Assembly: GCA_050084515.1 (NCBI GenBank)
Contig: CM114273.1
Span: forward strand, 14,198,001-14,262,000
Direction: 5' to 3'
From: Blasia pusilla
Taxonomy: Eukaryota; Marchantiophyta; Marchantiopsida; Blasiales
DNA: 64,000 nucleotides
Part shown: piece after piece, positions 46,141-56,721 of the stretch
Layout: every line of letters starts with the position of its first letter
How positions within the stretch are numbered: position 1 is the stretch's first letter
Notes under the pieces: generated by a model
What the model was told of the DNA's origin: nothing
The model's database searches: none
What the model saw: only the letters and a program-made list of their open reading frames with translations
Position numbers and translations under genes: made by a program

Positions 46141-48340
46141 ACTAACCAAGCGAAATACTCCAGCTCGGTTATCCAAGAACACTACTCCGGTGTCACCACG
46201 CCGCTCTATGGCGGTCGAGTCGGGCATATCTACCAACTTTGCCGCCGCCGCATGCCATGACTCTGTGGGGAACGTCCCAAGCACCGGCTCTGAGGGCAAG
46301 TCCACCACCTCCTCAACTACCTCTGAACAAGAAGCAGTCATCTCTCCACGCTCACACAACGTGGCGGCCAACCGGAACACCTCAGCTGGTCCAACTCCCA
46401 ACGCGTCACCAACTCTAAGGCGGAAAATAGCGAGTCGACTCACTCTAGTGGCCACCTCCAACACTATAGTCGACATCGACTCCACTCGAGCCGGCATAGG
46501 AGTTGTCACTCCAACTCCTCATGACGTCGCGACGAGGTGCCTCGAATCAGAGGCACCGCTGGTCGCGTCGAGGCACCATCGATGGTGTGTGTAGTGCCTC
46601 CGACAATGTGAACGATTGTGGAACCCTGGCCTGCCGCCCATCGGTCCCCTCTGGTGGGTCAATCTCAACTCCACCTCTCATGGCTCAGTGCCTCTCGCAA
46701 CACCCCGAGTCACCACTACAGTTGCCTCAACCTGGGCTGCACTACACATGAATCCCATCTGGAGAGATCTCACCGGGTCGAGGTAAGAGGTAGAGCGAGT
46801 CACACTAGCCGCCGCAGCCTCCGTGCCTTCCCTAAGCTGCATCATCGTCATGGCAGCAATCCTCTGCTCCAACTGATCGATGGGTGAGAGAAGCACCGGC
46901 TCTGGTGCTCCTGCTCCATCTCCTCTGGCTGGTGGTGGTCCTCTACCACCACGTCCAGGAAGAACTCCCCGACCTCCTCCAGGACGACCGCCCCCAGGCC
47001 CTCGGCCTACCTCTGGACGTGCCCCTCGTCGAAGGTCAAAACATCTATCCCTAGTGTGACCATATTCGTGGCAATGGTCACACGGTGTTGTGGTGGGGCC
47101 ATCCCTGTGGGCTCTGAGCAATCGGAGGCGCTGGTGGTCCTCTCCCATGTTGTGGGCAGTCTCTCTGCCTATGGGCCCCTCCACACGTCCAACGAGACCA
47201 CATCGGTCCCTCCTGAGCAACATATCTAGGTGCGGGTCGTTGCCTCATAGGCTCACGGTACCCGCCTTGCTCTCTAGGCACACCGCCCGCTCCGTGGTAT
47301 CGGTGCTCATTGTGTGGCACTGTGGGGTCACCGCCGCCGTGGACCCGTCGACTCTCGAGAAAATCCAACGGTCACACTACCGCTCTTCACTCATGTTGAG
47401 CTCAATACGCTCAGACAACTCAAAGACCACCTTCAATGTGGGCTTCCCATTTGTGTGAATCAAAGACCGCATCTCGGACTCTCCTCCGTAGTTCTCGGTC
47501 CGAACCCGTACCAATCTTTGGGACCGACCGCGCCTCGATCACTCCAAACGTAGCAATGATCAGCCTCCTCATGCGTGTGAATGCCTCTCTCAGACTCTCA
47601 CCCGATCGTCGCTGAAAATCTTGTAGACTCTTCAGCTTGTCGGTGCGTACGCCCTGGTAGCTCTTCCCAATCGCCGGAAGAACTCCTTTGTGGGGCTGGT
47701 GGGTGGCCCTCTACCACCAGAGGTCTCGCCACATCGCCTGTCTCTCACGCCCTCTTCTCCATCTAGTCTCTGGGCTGATGGTGTGGGTCTCTCTCCTCTC
47801 ACAATCCCATCATATGCCTCGCGACCACTAGTGGACACATACCCTGGAGCCCAATACATCCTCCAGGCATCAATCTCTACTGAATATAGTGATCGAAACT
47901 CCATGTAGTCATCCATCGGAGGACCCTCCAAGTGCTGGAACAACCCCTTCCATGCCATGAAAGGGTTGAACCGTGTCGGGGTCCGTATCTCCTGGAAGTC
48001 GCACCATGTGTCGAACTCCTAGATGAAATCATCTAAGTTGATGGTGCCCACTGCACCCGAGAAACGATGCATGCCCCGATGGCCCATGTCGTCCATCTCT
48101 TGCCAAGTACTACTGTCTCTGTCGATGATCTCGTCACCAGACCCAGTATCCAGTGATGACAATCCAGTCACGGATGGATGTCGAGGGAGCTCCTCACTGG
48201 TAACCCCTCGGTATCTCACTCCACTCCGTGTCACACCACTACCACTGCTCGCACTACCCCGTTCTTCCCAACCCTGGAAGAACGCCGTGATGACAAACCC
48301 TGTCTCACCCGCTCAAGCACTCAGACTCACCGAGAGTCTC
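46141..48340 (-). pseudogene. Gag of element II
   Basis: Minus-strand blocks match element I Gag in order: VITAFFQGWEE and SGVRYRGV (48290-48210), AWKGLFQHLEGPPMDDY (near 47957-47905), zinc knuckle CDHCHEYGHTRDRC (47082-47041), a Gly/Arg/Pro-rich stretch and IDQLEQRIAAMTMMQ. A stop sits at 48019 before the QEFDTWCDF block, and two or more frameshifts follow. Gag coats and packages the RNA. The exact initiation codon is not clear in either copy. Confidence 0.8.
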
Positions 48341-50040
48341 CCACACGCCTCACTAGCTCACCTATGCTAACGTCAATCCCGTGATGACATACTCGGCCTC
48401 ACGCACGCTCAACACTCGGGCTCACCATGAGCCTCCCAACTGACTCACCTAACCTAGCGACACTCTCTCGGGTCATACACGCGACCCCTACTCGGCAACC
48501 GTCGTATATCCACCAACACGCTACACATGAAAAGAATCTACACTCGTCACCATCACTACACCCATCTAGCACCAGCTACTACCCGATACCTAGCACTCTC
48601 AATCACACACGACAAGTGCGGGAAAAGGGACTCGAATGGGTAACCTGATCACGCCCTCCAATTTGCTGCACCGTCAATATGCACTCCTCCACATGATATG
48701 ACAATCTCTGCAACATAACACTCCCCCGCAAATAGTTTGTTTAAACAACCATCTCGATTGTAGTCGTGACTACATGAGTGTAACCTCAATTCTCTGAATT
48801 GGGTAACTGCCTACCACATCCGCCCAACCATGTAAATCCTATCTGCACGTCTGGTCTCTACGTGGAAAGCCCAACAACCAGATGTCCCTCTCACCACGTG
48901 AGCATCTTACCACGTAGTCAAACCACCTAGTCTCCACGTGTACGTGGCTACCCCGTCAATCACCGCGTACTTATCTTCATTAATTCCAACCCCGTTCTTT
49001 GCTAGCCAAGCGTCCTCGTCTCCTTCACCTCTTGCACACGTCCCTATGGACGCACTTCCCCTTCTTTGTCTTGCTCCTACACTCCGAGAGCGTGGCTCCC
49101 TATGCGAGCCCGTGGCCCCTTTCCCCCTCTAACCACGCCAGTAGCGGCGCCGACTTCCTCCATGGGCACGCGGCCTTATGACAGCCCGTCCGGCTCCCCT
49201 TCCATCTTGGCGCGCCCTTTACTACCACGCCCCTTATTGCTTGCCTCCCGAACTTCAATTCCGTCCGCACGTAACCCTCTCGACCCGGCGCGCATCCCTA
49301 TGGAACCGACCCCGTTCTTACCCCCTTCCATCCTAGAGTCATAATGACTCCTCTCTCTTCCTGACGCGGATCCCTTGGCCCTGGGCCTACGCAACCCGTT
49401 GGGCCCGCAGCCCTATGCGGCCTCGACCCACAATGTCTCCGACTCGCGGCTCCGCCTAACCTACGTGGTTGCGACTACTTGCCCAACTCCAACCTCCCTG
49501 AACAAAATTTGCCCGACTGTGGAAGCACTGCGTGACACCTATCTATGACCTAACCCTAGATCCCTAACTAGCCGTCTTTACTTAACAGCCCCCCGGCGGC
49601 TGCAAGACCCAAACTTTCCTTTCTTCTCTCTCTCGACACCCTCACTTGCGTACACCCGACGCCCCACCACACGCTACACTCGGCTGTTGTCCCCCATCAA
49701 TCCGCACCAGCAAAATCTGAGAAAAACGGACAACGCTTCCGCCCACGGCCTTCCGAACAAAAAAATGACACAAATCGTCACACACGCGTCTCCAAGGGCT
49801 CCCGACCAAGGCAAATCGCTTGCCTACCTGCAAACAACGAATTCCCACCAGCCCCCTGACATCTTTCTCATGTAAAAATAAAGAGTAGTAAAAACGGCAC
49901 ACCCGGCCTAAAACTCCACTCCTCAATCTACATCGGCATATCGAGCCTCGTCCACCCTGTGCTATCAAGGAATCCGGACGCTAGCACCCTAGTCCTAGCT
50001 CACACACATACAAGGGAGGTGCTCCAACGGCCCAACATGA
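48341..50040 (-). other. Leader/5' LTR candidate region of element II
   Basis: No gene. On minus, GCGGGGGAGTGTTATG (near 48730-48715) resembles a polypurine tract followed by an LTR start, so fragments of another element may be nested here. A GTTTAAAC palindrome lies beside it. Four ACGTG-core G-box-like motifs fall within 48858-48947. Longer frames at 48.9-49.4 kb are compositionally biased. Confidence 0.4.
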
Positions 50041-50190
50041 GAAAGATGGCTTAGGAAAGCCATCTTCCTCTCTTATATAGGGTTGGGAAGGGCCAAAAGG
50101 CTCTTCCCCTAAAAATAGCCCTTCCCTTGGTAACCTGCGCGCACAGGTTACCATGGGCGGGTGACCTGGTCAACAAGTCACCCGATTGTA
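50041..50190 (-). promoter_or_regulatory. TATA-box promoter-like block with three inverted repeats
   Basis: On minus, CCCTATATAAGAGAGG (about 50082-50067) is a strong TATA box. Downstream lies a perfect hairpin AAGATGGCTT/AAGCCATCTT. Upstream lie GGTAACCTG/CAGGTTACC, GGGAAGGGC/GCCCTTCCC and GGGTGAC/GTCACCC inverted repeats. This fits a U3-R promoter for element II, but linkage to it is by position only. Confidence 0.45.
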
Positions 50191-53154
50191 AAAGACCTCA
50201 ACATGAAAGTTGTAAGAAAGGACGTTCTTGACACAATGGACCTATCCTCAACCTCATCCGACACTGTGGGACAAAGTTACACTCAGATAGTCCGCTGGCT
50301 CCTACGCCCTATCCACGATAGATCTCGGCCTATCGGCTACTCAGATGTGACAAAGAGCATACCATCTATCAATATTAGAGTAGAATCATCCCATCTATAT
50401 GAGGATTTTGTAGTAGAGAATCCTCACAAAAAGAACCACACATGTTGTAGAGCCAATTGCAAAATTGGATGCACATCTGATATAAAAACTTGCCAAATCT
50501 ACCTCCAAAAGGCAAGTTGAAGAGGAAGGTTGTGACACGTCTTGAGAGGAAAGAGAGAAATATGGTGAATCGCTTTAAATTGGCATGCAACATACTTGAT
50601 ACCAAATATATTAAACATAATTTTCTCTTTGGATACATTATAAACAACATCCTCGTGAAACTCTAGATTGATAATGGTTCAAGTTTTGGATTTGATAAAT
50701 TAACTTCTTACAACATGTAAGCTATACATCTGGCATTCCAAGGTGTGGTTGGAATCTCATGAAGGTTAGCATATCAATTTGATGCTGACTAGTTAGTTTA
50801 ACTAGAGTTCTTAATTTCCAAGTTGGTCGATCCATTGAGTCTTCATTTTTGGCAATTAACTATTGAAGATGAGTTTTTCTATCATGGAGTATAAAAGATT
50901 TGGAGCATATGGATATTGAGAAAATATCAAGCATAGCCTACAGAGATAAATGCAATGGAAGAACAATTACACTTGGCCTTTTCAAAGTGAAAGTTTTGAT
51001 CAGTAATGATCATACTATAGAGCTCCCATTTTCAAACTTGGATGATAATCCATCACGACGACTAGTCGAGTATGCTTTGGGTAGTTTTATGTTGTGACTA
51101 GATAGAATTGTCAAGAAGACTTCACTTCCTATTCCTTAGTTTTTTCATTAGATAGCAGTTAGTTGTGTTTTTATGGTGGAATCCGCTTCCTCCTTTAAAG
51201 GAAACTGATCTTCAATCGTTGTTGCTAGTAGTAGTGCACATTTTGGCTAGTAGTGTTGATAGTTCTATTTCTATTTTTGACTTTGAATGTCCTCTATCAT
51301 AACAAAATCGAGCGTCAATGGATCTTTTTGGTTTATTGAATGTCATGGATGATCACAATGTGCATATCATATATTTATGTTCATCATTCTTATTTTGATG
51401 TTTGAATGTAATCTCTAACTAGATTGTGGGTTTCTCATGCCTCCAATTATTTCTGCATTGAGGAAATTCAAACTAGCTCTGGTTATTAATGAAATAATAG
51501 GATGAGAAAATAATAATAAAATTAGGCACATATCTAAAACTAAAAATTGGACTAAAAGGACAACCAATAAATGATAAGCAAGTGGCATTTATAGATATCA
51601 ATAAAACAATCCATAAAAAACTAAGACTATTGTTTCTCATAACACAACTCAAATGAATTGTAATTTTACAATTAGATATATAAATGGGAAAGAAAACCAA
51701 TCCATAACAAATCACTATTATTCTAAAATGTTGTTGCATATTCTAAGTTTTAAATTAAGAACTAGTTATCCAAAATAGATGTACATAAATAACTAGAAAG
51801 ACTACATCTAGCATAAAAAAACATCTATATTGAAAAAATTAACTAGTTGACACTAAATCTAGTGGAATGATTAATGACTCGTGATATATATAAGTATTTA
51901 ATTATATAATACACATAAGCATGTATGTAATTATATGTCACACTAAAGTAATTTCTCACTAGGATTCTGATCTAGTTGCACAAATGCCACATCAACATAA
52001 GTATTATGCCATATCATGATGCCACATGTTAACTTGCTATTAGAAATCATTCATAGCAGATGCTTTGATATTACGATTTGGCTAGTTGTAAGCTAGTTGT
52101 ATTGTTCCTTTGATACTAAATACAACTATAAATTTTAGTTGCTAGGGAGTAAATTCCTTCTAGTGTTTGTACTAATCACACATCAATACCATAACCTTAA
52201 ATTTGAGGAAGTTTAAATCCAATATCTCTTGAAGGATACAAGAGTATTGCACCAAGTTGATCTCACCTTCACCCACAATTGCCATGCAAACTACACTTAA
52301 ATCCATGGTGTTTTTTAATTAATCAAGCTTATGCACTCGAAGATGTTTCACACCTCCCCACATTGCATTATACTTGAGTGCATCTGAACAAGATCTTTTG
52401 TGTTCTTAACCCCATATTTTTTTCATTTTTTTCTTGCTATTTTATTGTGGAATTTTCCTTTCATCATTTCATTTCAATCCTCACTTTCTTGCTAGTAGGT
52501 ATAGAGATTTGGAAGGAGACCGGTGGCCGAGGAGATTGAGAAGGTAAAGATGGAGTCCCTAAGGCTTCTTTTTCATCAGTTGGAAGACTTGGAGCAAGGG
52601 CTCAATTTCAATCATGCTTTTACATTGTAAAACTTCCCATTTGTAAGGTAATCAAACTAATATTCTTATTGTATTGTGTATAGGTTGTAGTGAGGAAGAA
52701 CGTGCAAGAGAATTCCACACAGGGCTCCGGTTAGATGTGCCAATTGGTAGTTTCTTGTGGTTGGATAAGGTGCCAAATACTCCCAGACCCAAGTAGTGGT
52801 GCATTTGAAGACTCGATGGATTCATAGTACAATCCAGATGATAAGCTGGCTAGCAAAGGGGAGGAGGAGAACAATGGTGGTGGTGGCAAGGATGATCCTA
52901 AATCACAATCCATCTCCTTTGTTTTCACACCCTCAACATTACCCTTTGGTGATGCTTGTACTAGTGGCACTAATGGTAGATCTTGTGGATACTTGACATA
53001 TCTAAGCCGTAGATCTAGGGATTGAGTCTAGGAATGAGAGTACCTTGTTCACTAAATTTGTGTATCTATTTTTGGGAAATAAAATGGTGAGTTATTTATT
53101 TCATGGAGTTCCACTTTTCATAATTTGTGTGATTTGTACCACTCCATGAACCAA
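50191..53154. other. AT-rich intergenic DNA, no gene seen
   Basis: Plus frames at 50161-50520 and 50900-51097 look protein-like in composition but match nothing I know and may be remnants of a decayed transposon. 51.4-52.5 kb is very AT-rich with no features. Confidence 0.45.
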
Positions 53155-53376
53155 GTAAATTTGATTTACTACCTCTCACACTAGGTAAACTACCATTCCC
53201 TCCAAGGGAAAAACTAAATTCACCATCCTTGGAAATAGGTAAACTAATGAGAAAACTAATTTTACAACTTGCATTAAAAGGTAAAGTTACCATCCCCTTG
53301 ACTAGATAAAGATGAATTTACCACTACTTCAACAAGCTAAAGTTGTCATGTGTGAGAGGTAGTAAATGAAGTTTAC
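53155..53376. mobile_element. MITE, 222 bp, 27-bp terminal inverted repeats
   Basis: The left end GTAAATTTGATTTACTACC continuing to CTCTCACAC is mirrored at 53376-53350 with two mismatches. The interior repeats TAGGTAAACTA-like words and has no coding. No certain target duplication. Confidence 0.8.
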
Positions 53377-54170
53377 ACCATAGTAACATTACTACATAAT
53401 TCTTTTCCCATCTAAGTTGGTACACTCTATTTAATCTCATTTTATTAATGGAAGTGTTAAGTCAATTTTCAATTCTTGTACAAGTGAGTCATTTGAATTT
53501 CTAGTGTAATTGAATGTAACTACACACAACTATGTGTGCATCTGATGACCAACCAAGTCACTATCAAGTCGTATCAAGGAAATTGATTATTAGGTCTTGA
53601 GTAAAAAATCACCTTTTCCTTCTAGTATAGCGCAATAGAGATGTAGCATTAACCAACTTCATCTAATCACACAAGCCAAAGTTATGTTTGAACAACCGGC
53701 TTACCCCCCTCACCGTTGATATGATAGAACTCTGCATGTCAACAAACTATGATATGACATCTTGCCTCGTGCTCTGAAGAACTTAAGTTCACCCTAAGCC
53801 TTCCACCCTCCTTACTAATGAAACTAAGCTAATGAAAATATTGGATCATCCACAAGAATCCTACTTTGGCAAAGGCCCTATACCCACAAACACCCTATAT
53901 ACGCAAGGGGTTTACACTTGACATCCTAATCCCTATCAATGACTACTACAACTTCCCTCACACTGAGCCAACCCATCACCTCCATACGAGCCTCCATAAG
54001 ATCTATTGCAAGTTCTACTAGATAACCAACACCCAACATCCTCAATGACAAGAGGCAAGTGCAAGAGTAAAGCTTTATAGTCGAATAACCTAAATACTTG
54101 TGCAATCAACATCATTACGATCAATATTGACTACTTTGTGTGGTGTGGAGAAACTTGTGTGAAACAAAAA
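53377..54170. other. AT-rich intergenic DNA, no gene seen
   Basis: No recognisable gene or repeat structure. Confidence 0.5.
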
Positions 54171-54210
54171 TCTATATAATTAAAAGAGGATGGGGTTTGA
54201 AGAAACCCTC
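54171..54210 (+). mobile_element. Helitron 5' terminus
   Basis: After an A, TCTATATAATTAAAAGAGG continues into ATGGGGTTTGAAG. The mini-Helitron at 25599 (minus) has the same start and interior words (GAGGACGGGGTTTGAAG). The matching 3' end could be at 55697, with a second element nested, or could be lost. Confidence 0.7.
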
Positions 54211-55508
54211 TTCATATGTTGACACTCTTTTTACGGGTTCTTTAGGTGTTGATACATGTCATTTTGAGAAAAGGAGTTCAATTAAGAGGAGACAATTAAA
54301 TGGAGAAAGGAAAGGAGGAGTGGAGGCTTTTTAAAATTTGGAGATCACCCATGCAGAGCACAAGCAACCCTCTAGTATCCAAGAATAGCAAGTTCAATCT
54401 TCCATGTGCAAGTGTAGAACTACCAATCGCCATCGACGCATATGTTATTAACTCTAGTATCATGTCGTGGATTTGTTTTTGGGAGGGGAGGGGGATCAAT
54501 TGTCGAAAGTCTATGATATGGATTGACATAGTATTAAAAAGTTGGAAAAGTCTATCAACTCACCGTCAATCGTTGAGTTTTTTTGGAAAAATCATGTTTA
54601 AAAAATTTGTAGTCATAAAATGGTCAAATAGGGCTACAAAACGTGACAAAAAGATGTTGGAAAACTTGTCAAAAAATGCGACACCAAAAATTACAATGCC
54701 CAAAGAGCATACTCCCAAGATAGTATATAGAAAGGAAGCGTCATAAAATCATCCAAAAGATTTGATTTCCAAAAATGGACTATCTTACCATCCCCTCCTC
54801 TCCCCCAAATTACATTATTTCAAATTCATCCTCCTCCCCCCTCACATTATTTTTGTTAGTTTCACCTATTTTGCGTCATTTTCTCAAATGTTGGAATCCT
54901 TCTCTACAAGGACTCTCTAAGGAGGTAATTCAACTACCCACTTGCTCACGAAAATTCTCCCTTGCTCCATTCATATCTTTCTTGTGTAAAATCGAAGTAA
55001 AAACTGGTCACATGACCAATTGCACTTTTAATGATACATGTATTTGGCAAGTTATATCCTCCCATGAAAATGATAGACTACGGGCTCAAACACCCTAACT
55101 TCTACCAAAACCTAGAAGAAAGAGTATTTCCTAGGCTCAATATGATAAAAAGCCAAAAGAGACCCCCTAAAGATACCCATCGAGGATAACCAACGCATTA
55201 GGTTACTAGGTGATCATTGATCGGGCCAACAAGTCATCTAAACCAGAATAAAAAACAAGGACTTGTTGGAAACATTGAGCACAACACAATGGCGACCACT
55301 TTGGATAAATATGCATTCGAGCAGTCCCAATAATTTCCTATCTTTTCGGTAATGTAGAACTCTAATGATCAACCAACTGTGATGTGCCATAGTTTTTGTG
55401 CATGTTACTAGGGGATGTCCTAGTTTCATCAAAGAGAAATCCTTAGATGAGTTGGTAGCCTTGGGTAGAAATTATTCAACTCTAAATATACAAAAACAAT
55501 AATACATA
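54211..55508. other. Non-coding stretch between Helitron termini
   Basis: No recognised gene. Frames of 100-148 codons on plus (54300-54746, 54775-55098) have ordinary composition without known domains; they could be captured sequence in a larger Helitron. Confidence 0.4.
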
Positions 55509-55697
55509 TCTATATTATTATTAAAGACAAGCCTCTCATCAAATAACATCACCGATTTTGACACATGTCCTCTAAGGTAGTCTCCTATAATGACACATGC
55601 CACATCTATTTTGTTAGTCATATCTAACTAAGTTAGAGCAAAAGAGTGTACCAATGGTGCTCATCATTGGCCCGTGCATGACACGGGCATTCACTAG
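55509..55697 (+). mobile_element. Mini-Helitron, 189 bp
   Basis: Starts TCTATATTATTATTAAAG after A. Ends with the CCCGTG-CATGA-CACGGG hairpin, CATTCACTAG and a T. All Helitron end features are present and there is no coding capacity. Confidence 0.88.
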
Positions 55698-56340
55698 TTA
55701 AGTCTAATACTAACTCTATTCCTTTCACAAGACAAGAACAAAGAGAAACAAGAACCCCTTAGGGCAAGTTCCCATGGAAAAGTTCCATGGGCCCTAAGCA
55801 GACCGACCGACGTAAGTTGAGGCTATTTCACTTTGGGGTTTCCTATTTTGGCCCCTTTATGATGTTGCTACCACCTGATGATCATCCTTGGTGTTTGGCC
55901 CCATGATTTTTGCGGCGTTAAGAGGACCAAGGACCAAGGATGGATCCTTGCTCCGCGCAATCTCACCTAATCCAAACAATTCACCTTAGAAAATCAAGAT
56001 CCTTCCACACAAAAAATTGTTCATAGAGACTCGCCCTTTAAGAGCCCCATTTCTTCCCTTACTCCTAAATGCAAGAACAAGCGCCTTTAATCCGTTCAAC
56101 ACACCTATCCCATTCCCATGTATGCATAAACCTCGAATAAAAAAAAGACCCCAAAAAACCCTAATGGTCCCCGCAGGTTACCTTACCCGGTAGCCCCGGC
56201 CACGTTAATCGTAGTTCCCACGTAGTTCAGGCCCTCTCAACCTACCTACCTACCTACTCACTCACATGGCAAACTTCCCCGCAAAGATTAGTGCCGGCCA
56301 GACCCGTACTCAACGAAGTCGAGTGAATGGCCACACAGAG
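55698..56340. other. Intergenic DNA upstream of VPS32
   Basis: No gene seen. A CCTACCTACCTAC run is at 56238-56255. Confidence 0.5.
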
Positions 56341-56721
56341 ACAGGAGAGTGGGAGAGGAAGGAAGGAAGGAAGGGAAGGGAAGGGAAGGGAAGGACGGAG
56401 AGGAAGGACGGAGCAAGGGAGAGCGTAGGAGGAGGAGGAGCCTAGGAGGATGAAGGAAGGAAGGAAGGAAGGAAGGAAAGCGAAGGAAGGAAGGACGGAG
56501 AGGAAGGACGGAGGAAGGGAGAGCGGAGGAGGAGGAGGAGGAGGAGGAGGAGGGCCGAGGGGGAAAGTGCCGGAGGACAGGAGGAGCGTGAGAATCGAAA
56601 TCCGCGTCGATAGTTTTGTGCTCGGGAAGAGAGGGAGAGAGAGAGGGAGGAGGAGGGAGAGGAGAGAGAGGGAGCGGAGCAGAGGAGATACGTGCGGGGG
56701 ATTGAGTAAGGAGGGGGCAAA
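56341..56721 (+). promoter_or_regulatory. Purine-rich promoter/5' UTR of VPS32
   Basis: Dense GGAA, GGGAA, GAGG and GAGA tracts (56360-56480, 56520-56560, 56620-56690) lead to the VPS32 start codon. GA-rich leaders are common in plant genes; BPC/GAGA-binding factors are candidate regulators. No TATA box is evident. Frames through this stretch are low-complexity artefacts. Confidence 0.5.

Larger units (their letters stand above)
40883..50160 (-). mobile_element. Ty3/gypsy element II, same family as element I
   Basis: Read on minus: leader (to about 48340), gag, CCHC knuckle, protease, methyltransferase, reverse transcriptase, RNase H, integrase, PHD finger, PPT (41030-41019) and LTR start (41018). 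The gene order and all linker blocks match element I without the inversion, so it is the reference for the family's normal layout. Frameshifts occur in gag, methyltransferase, reverse transcriptase, RNase H and integrase. The right (5') boundary is uncertain because I find no second copy of the 41018-40883 LTR sequence; 50160 is placed by the promoter-like block there. Confidence 0.8.

Noticed and set aside
48600-48690. tRNA-like TCGAATGGGTAACC segment
   Set aside because: No D-arm or anticodon stem could be built around it.
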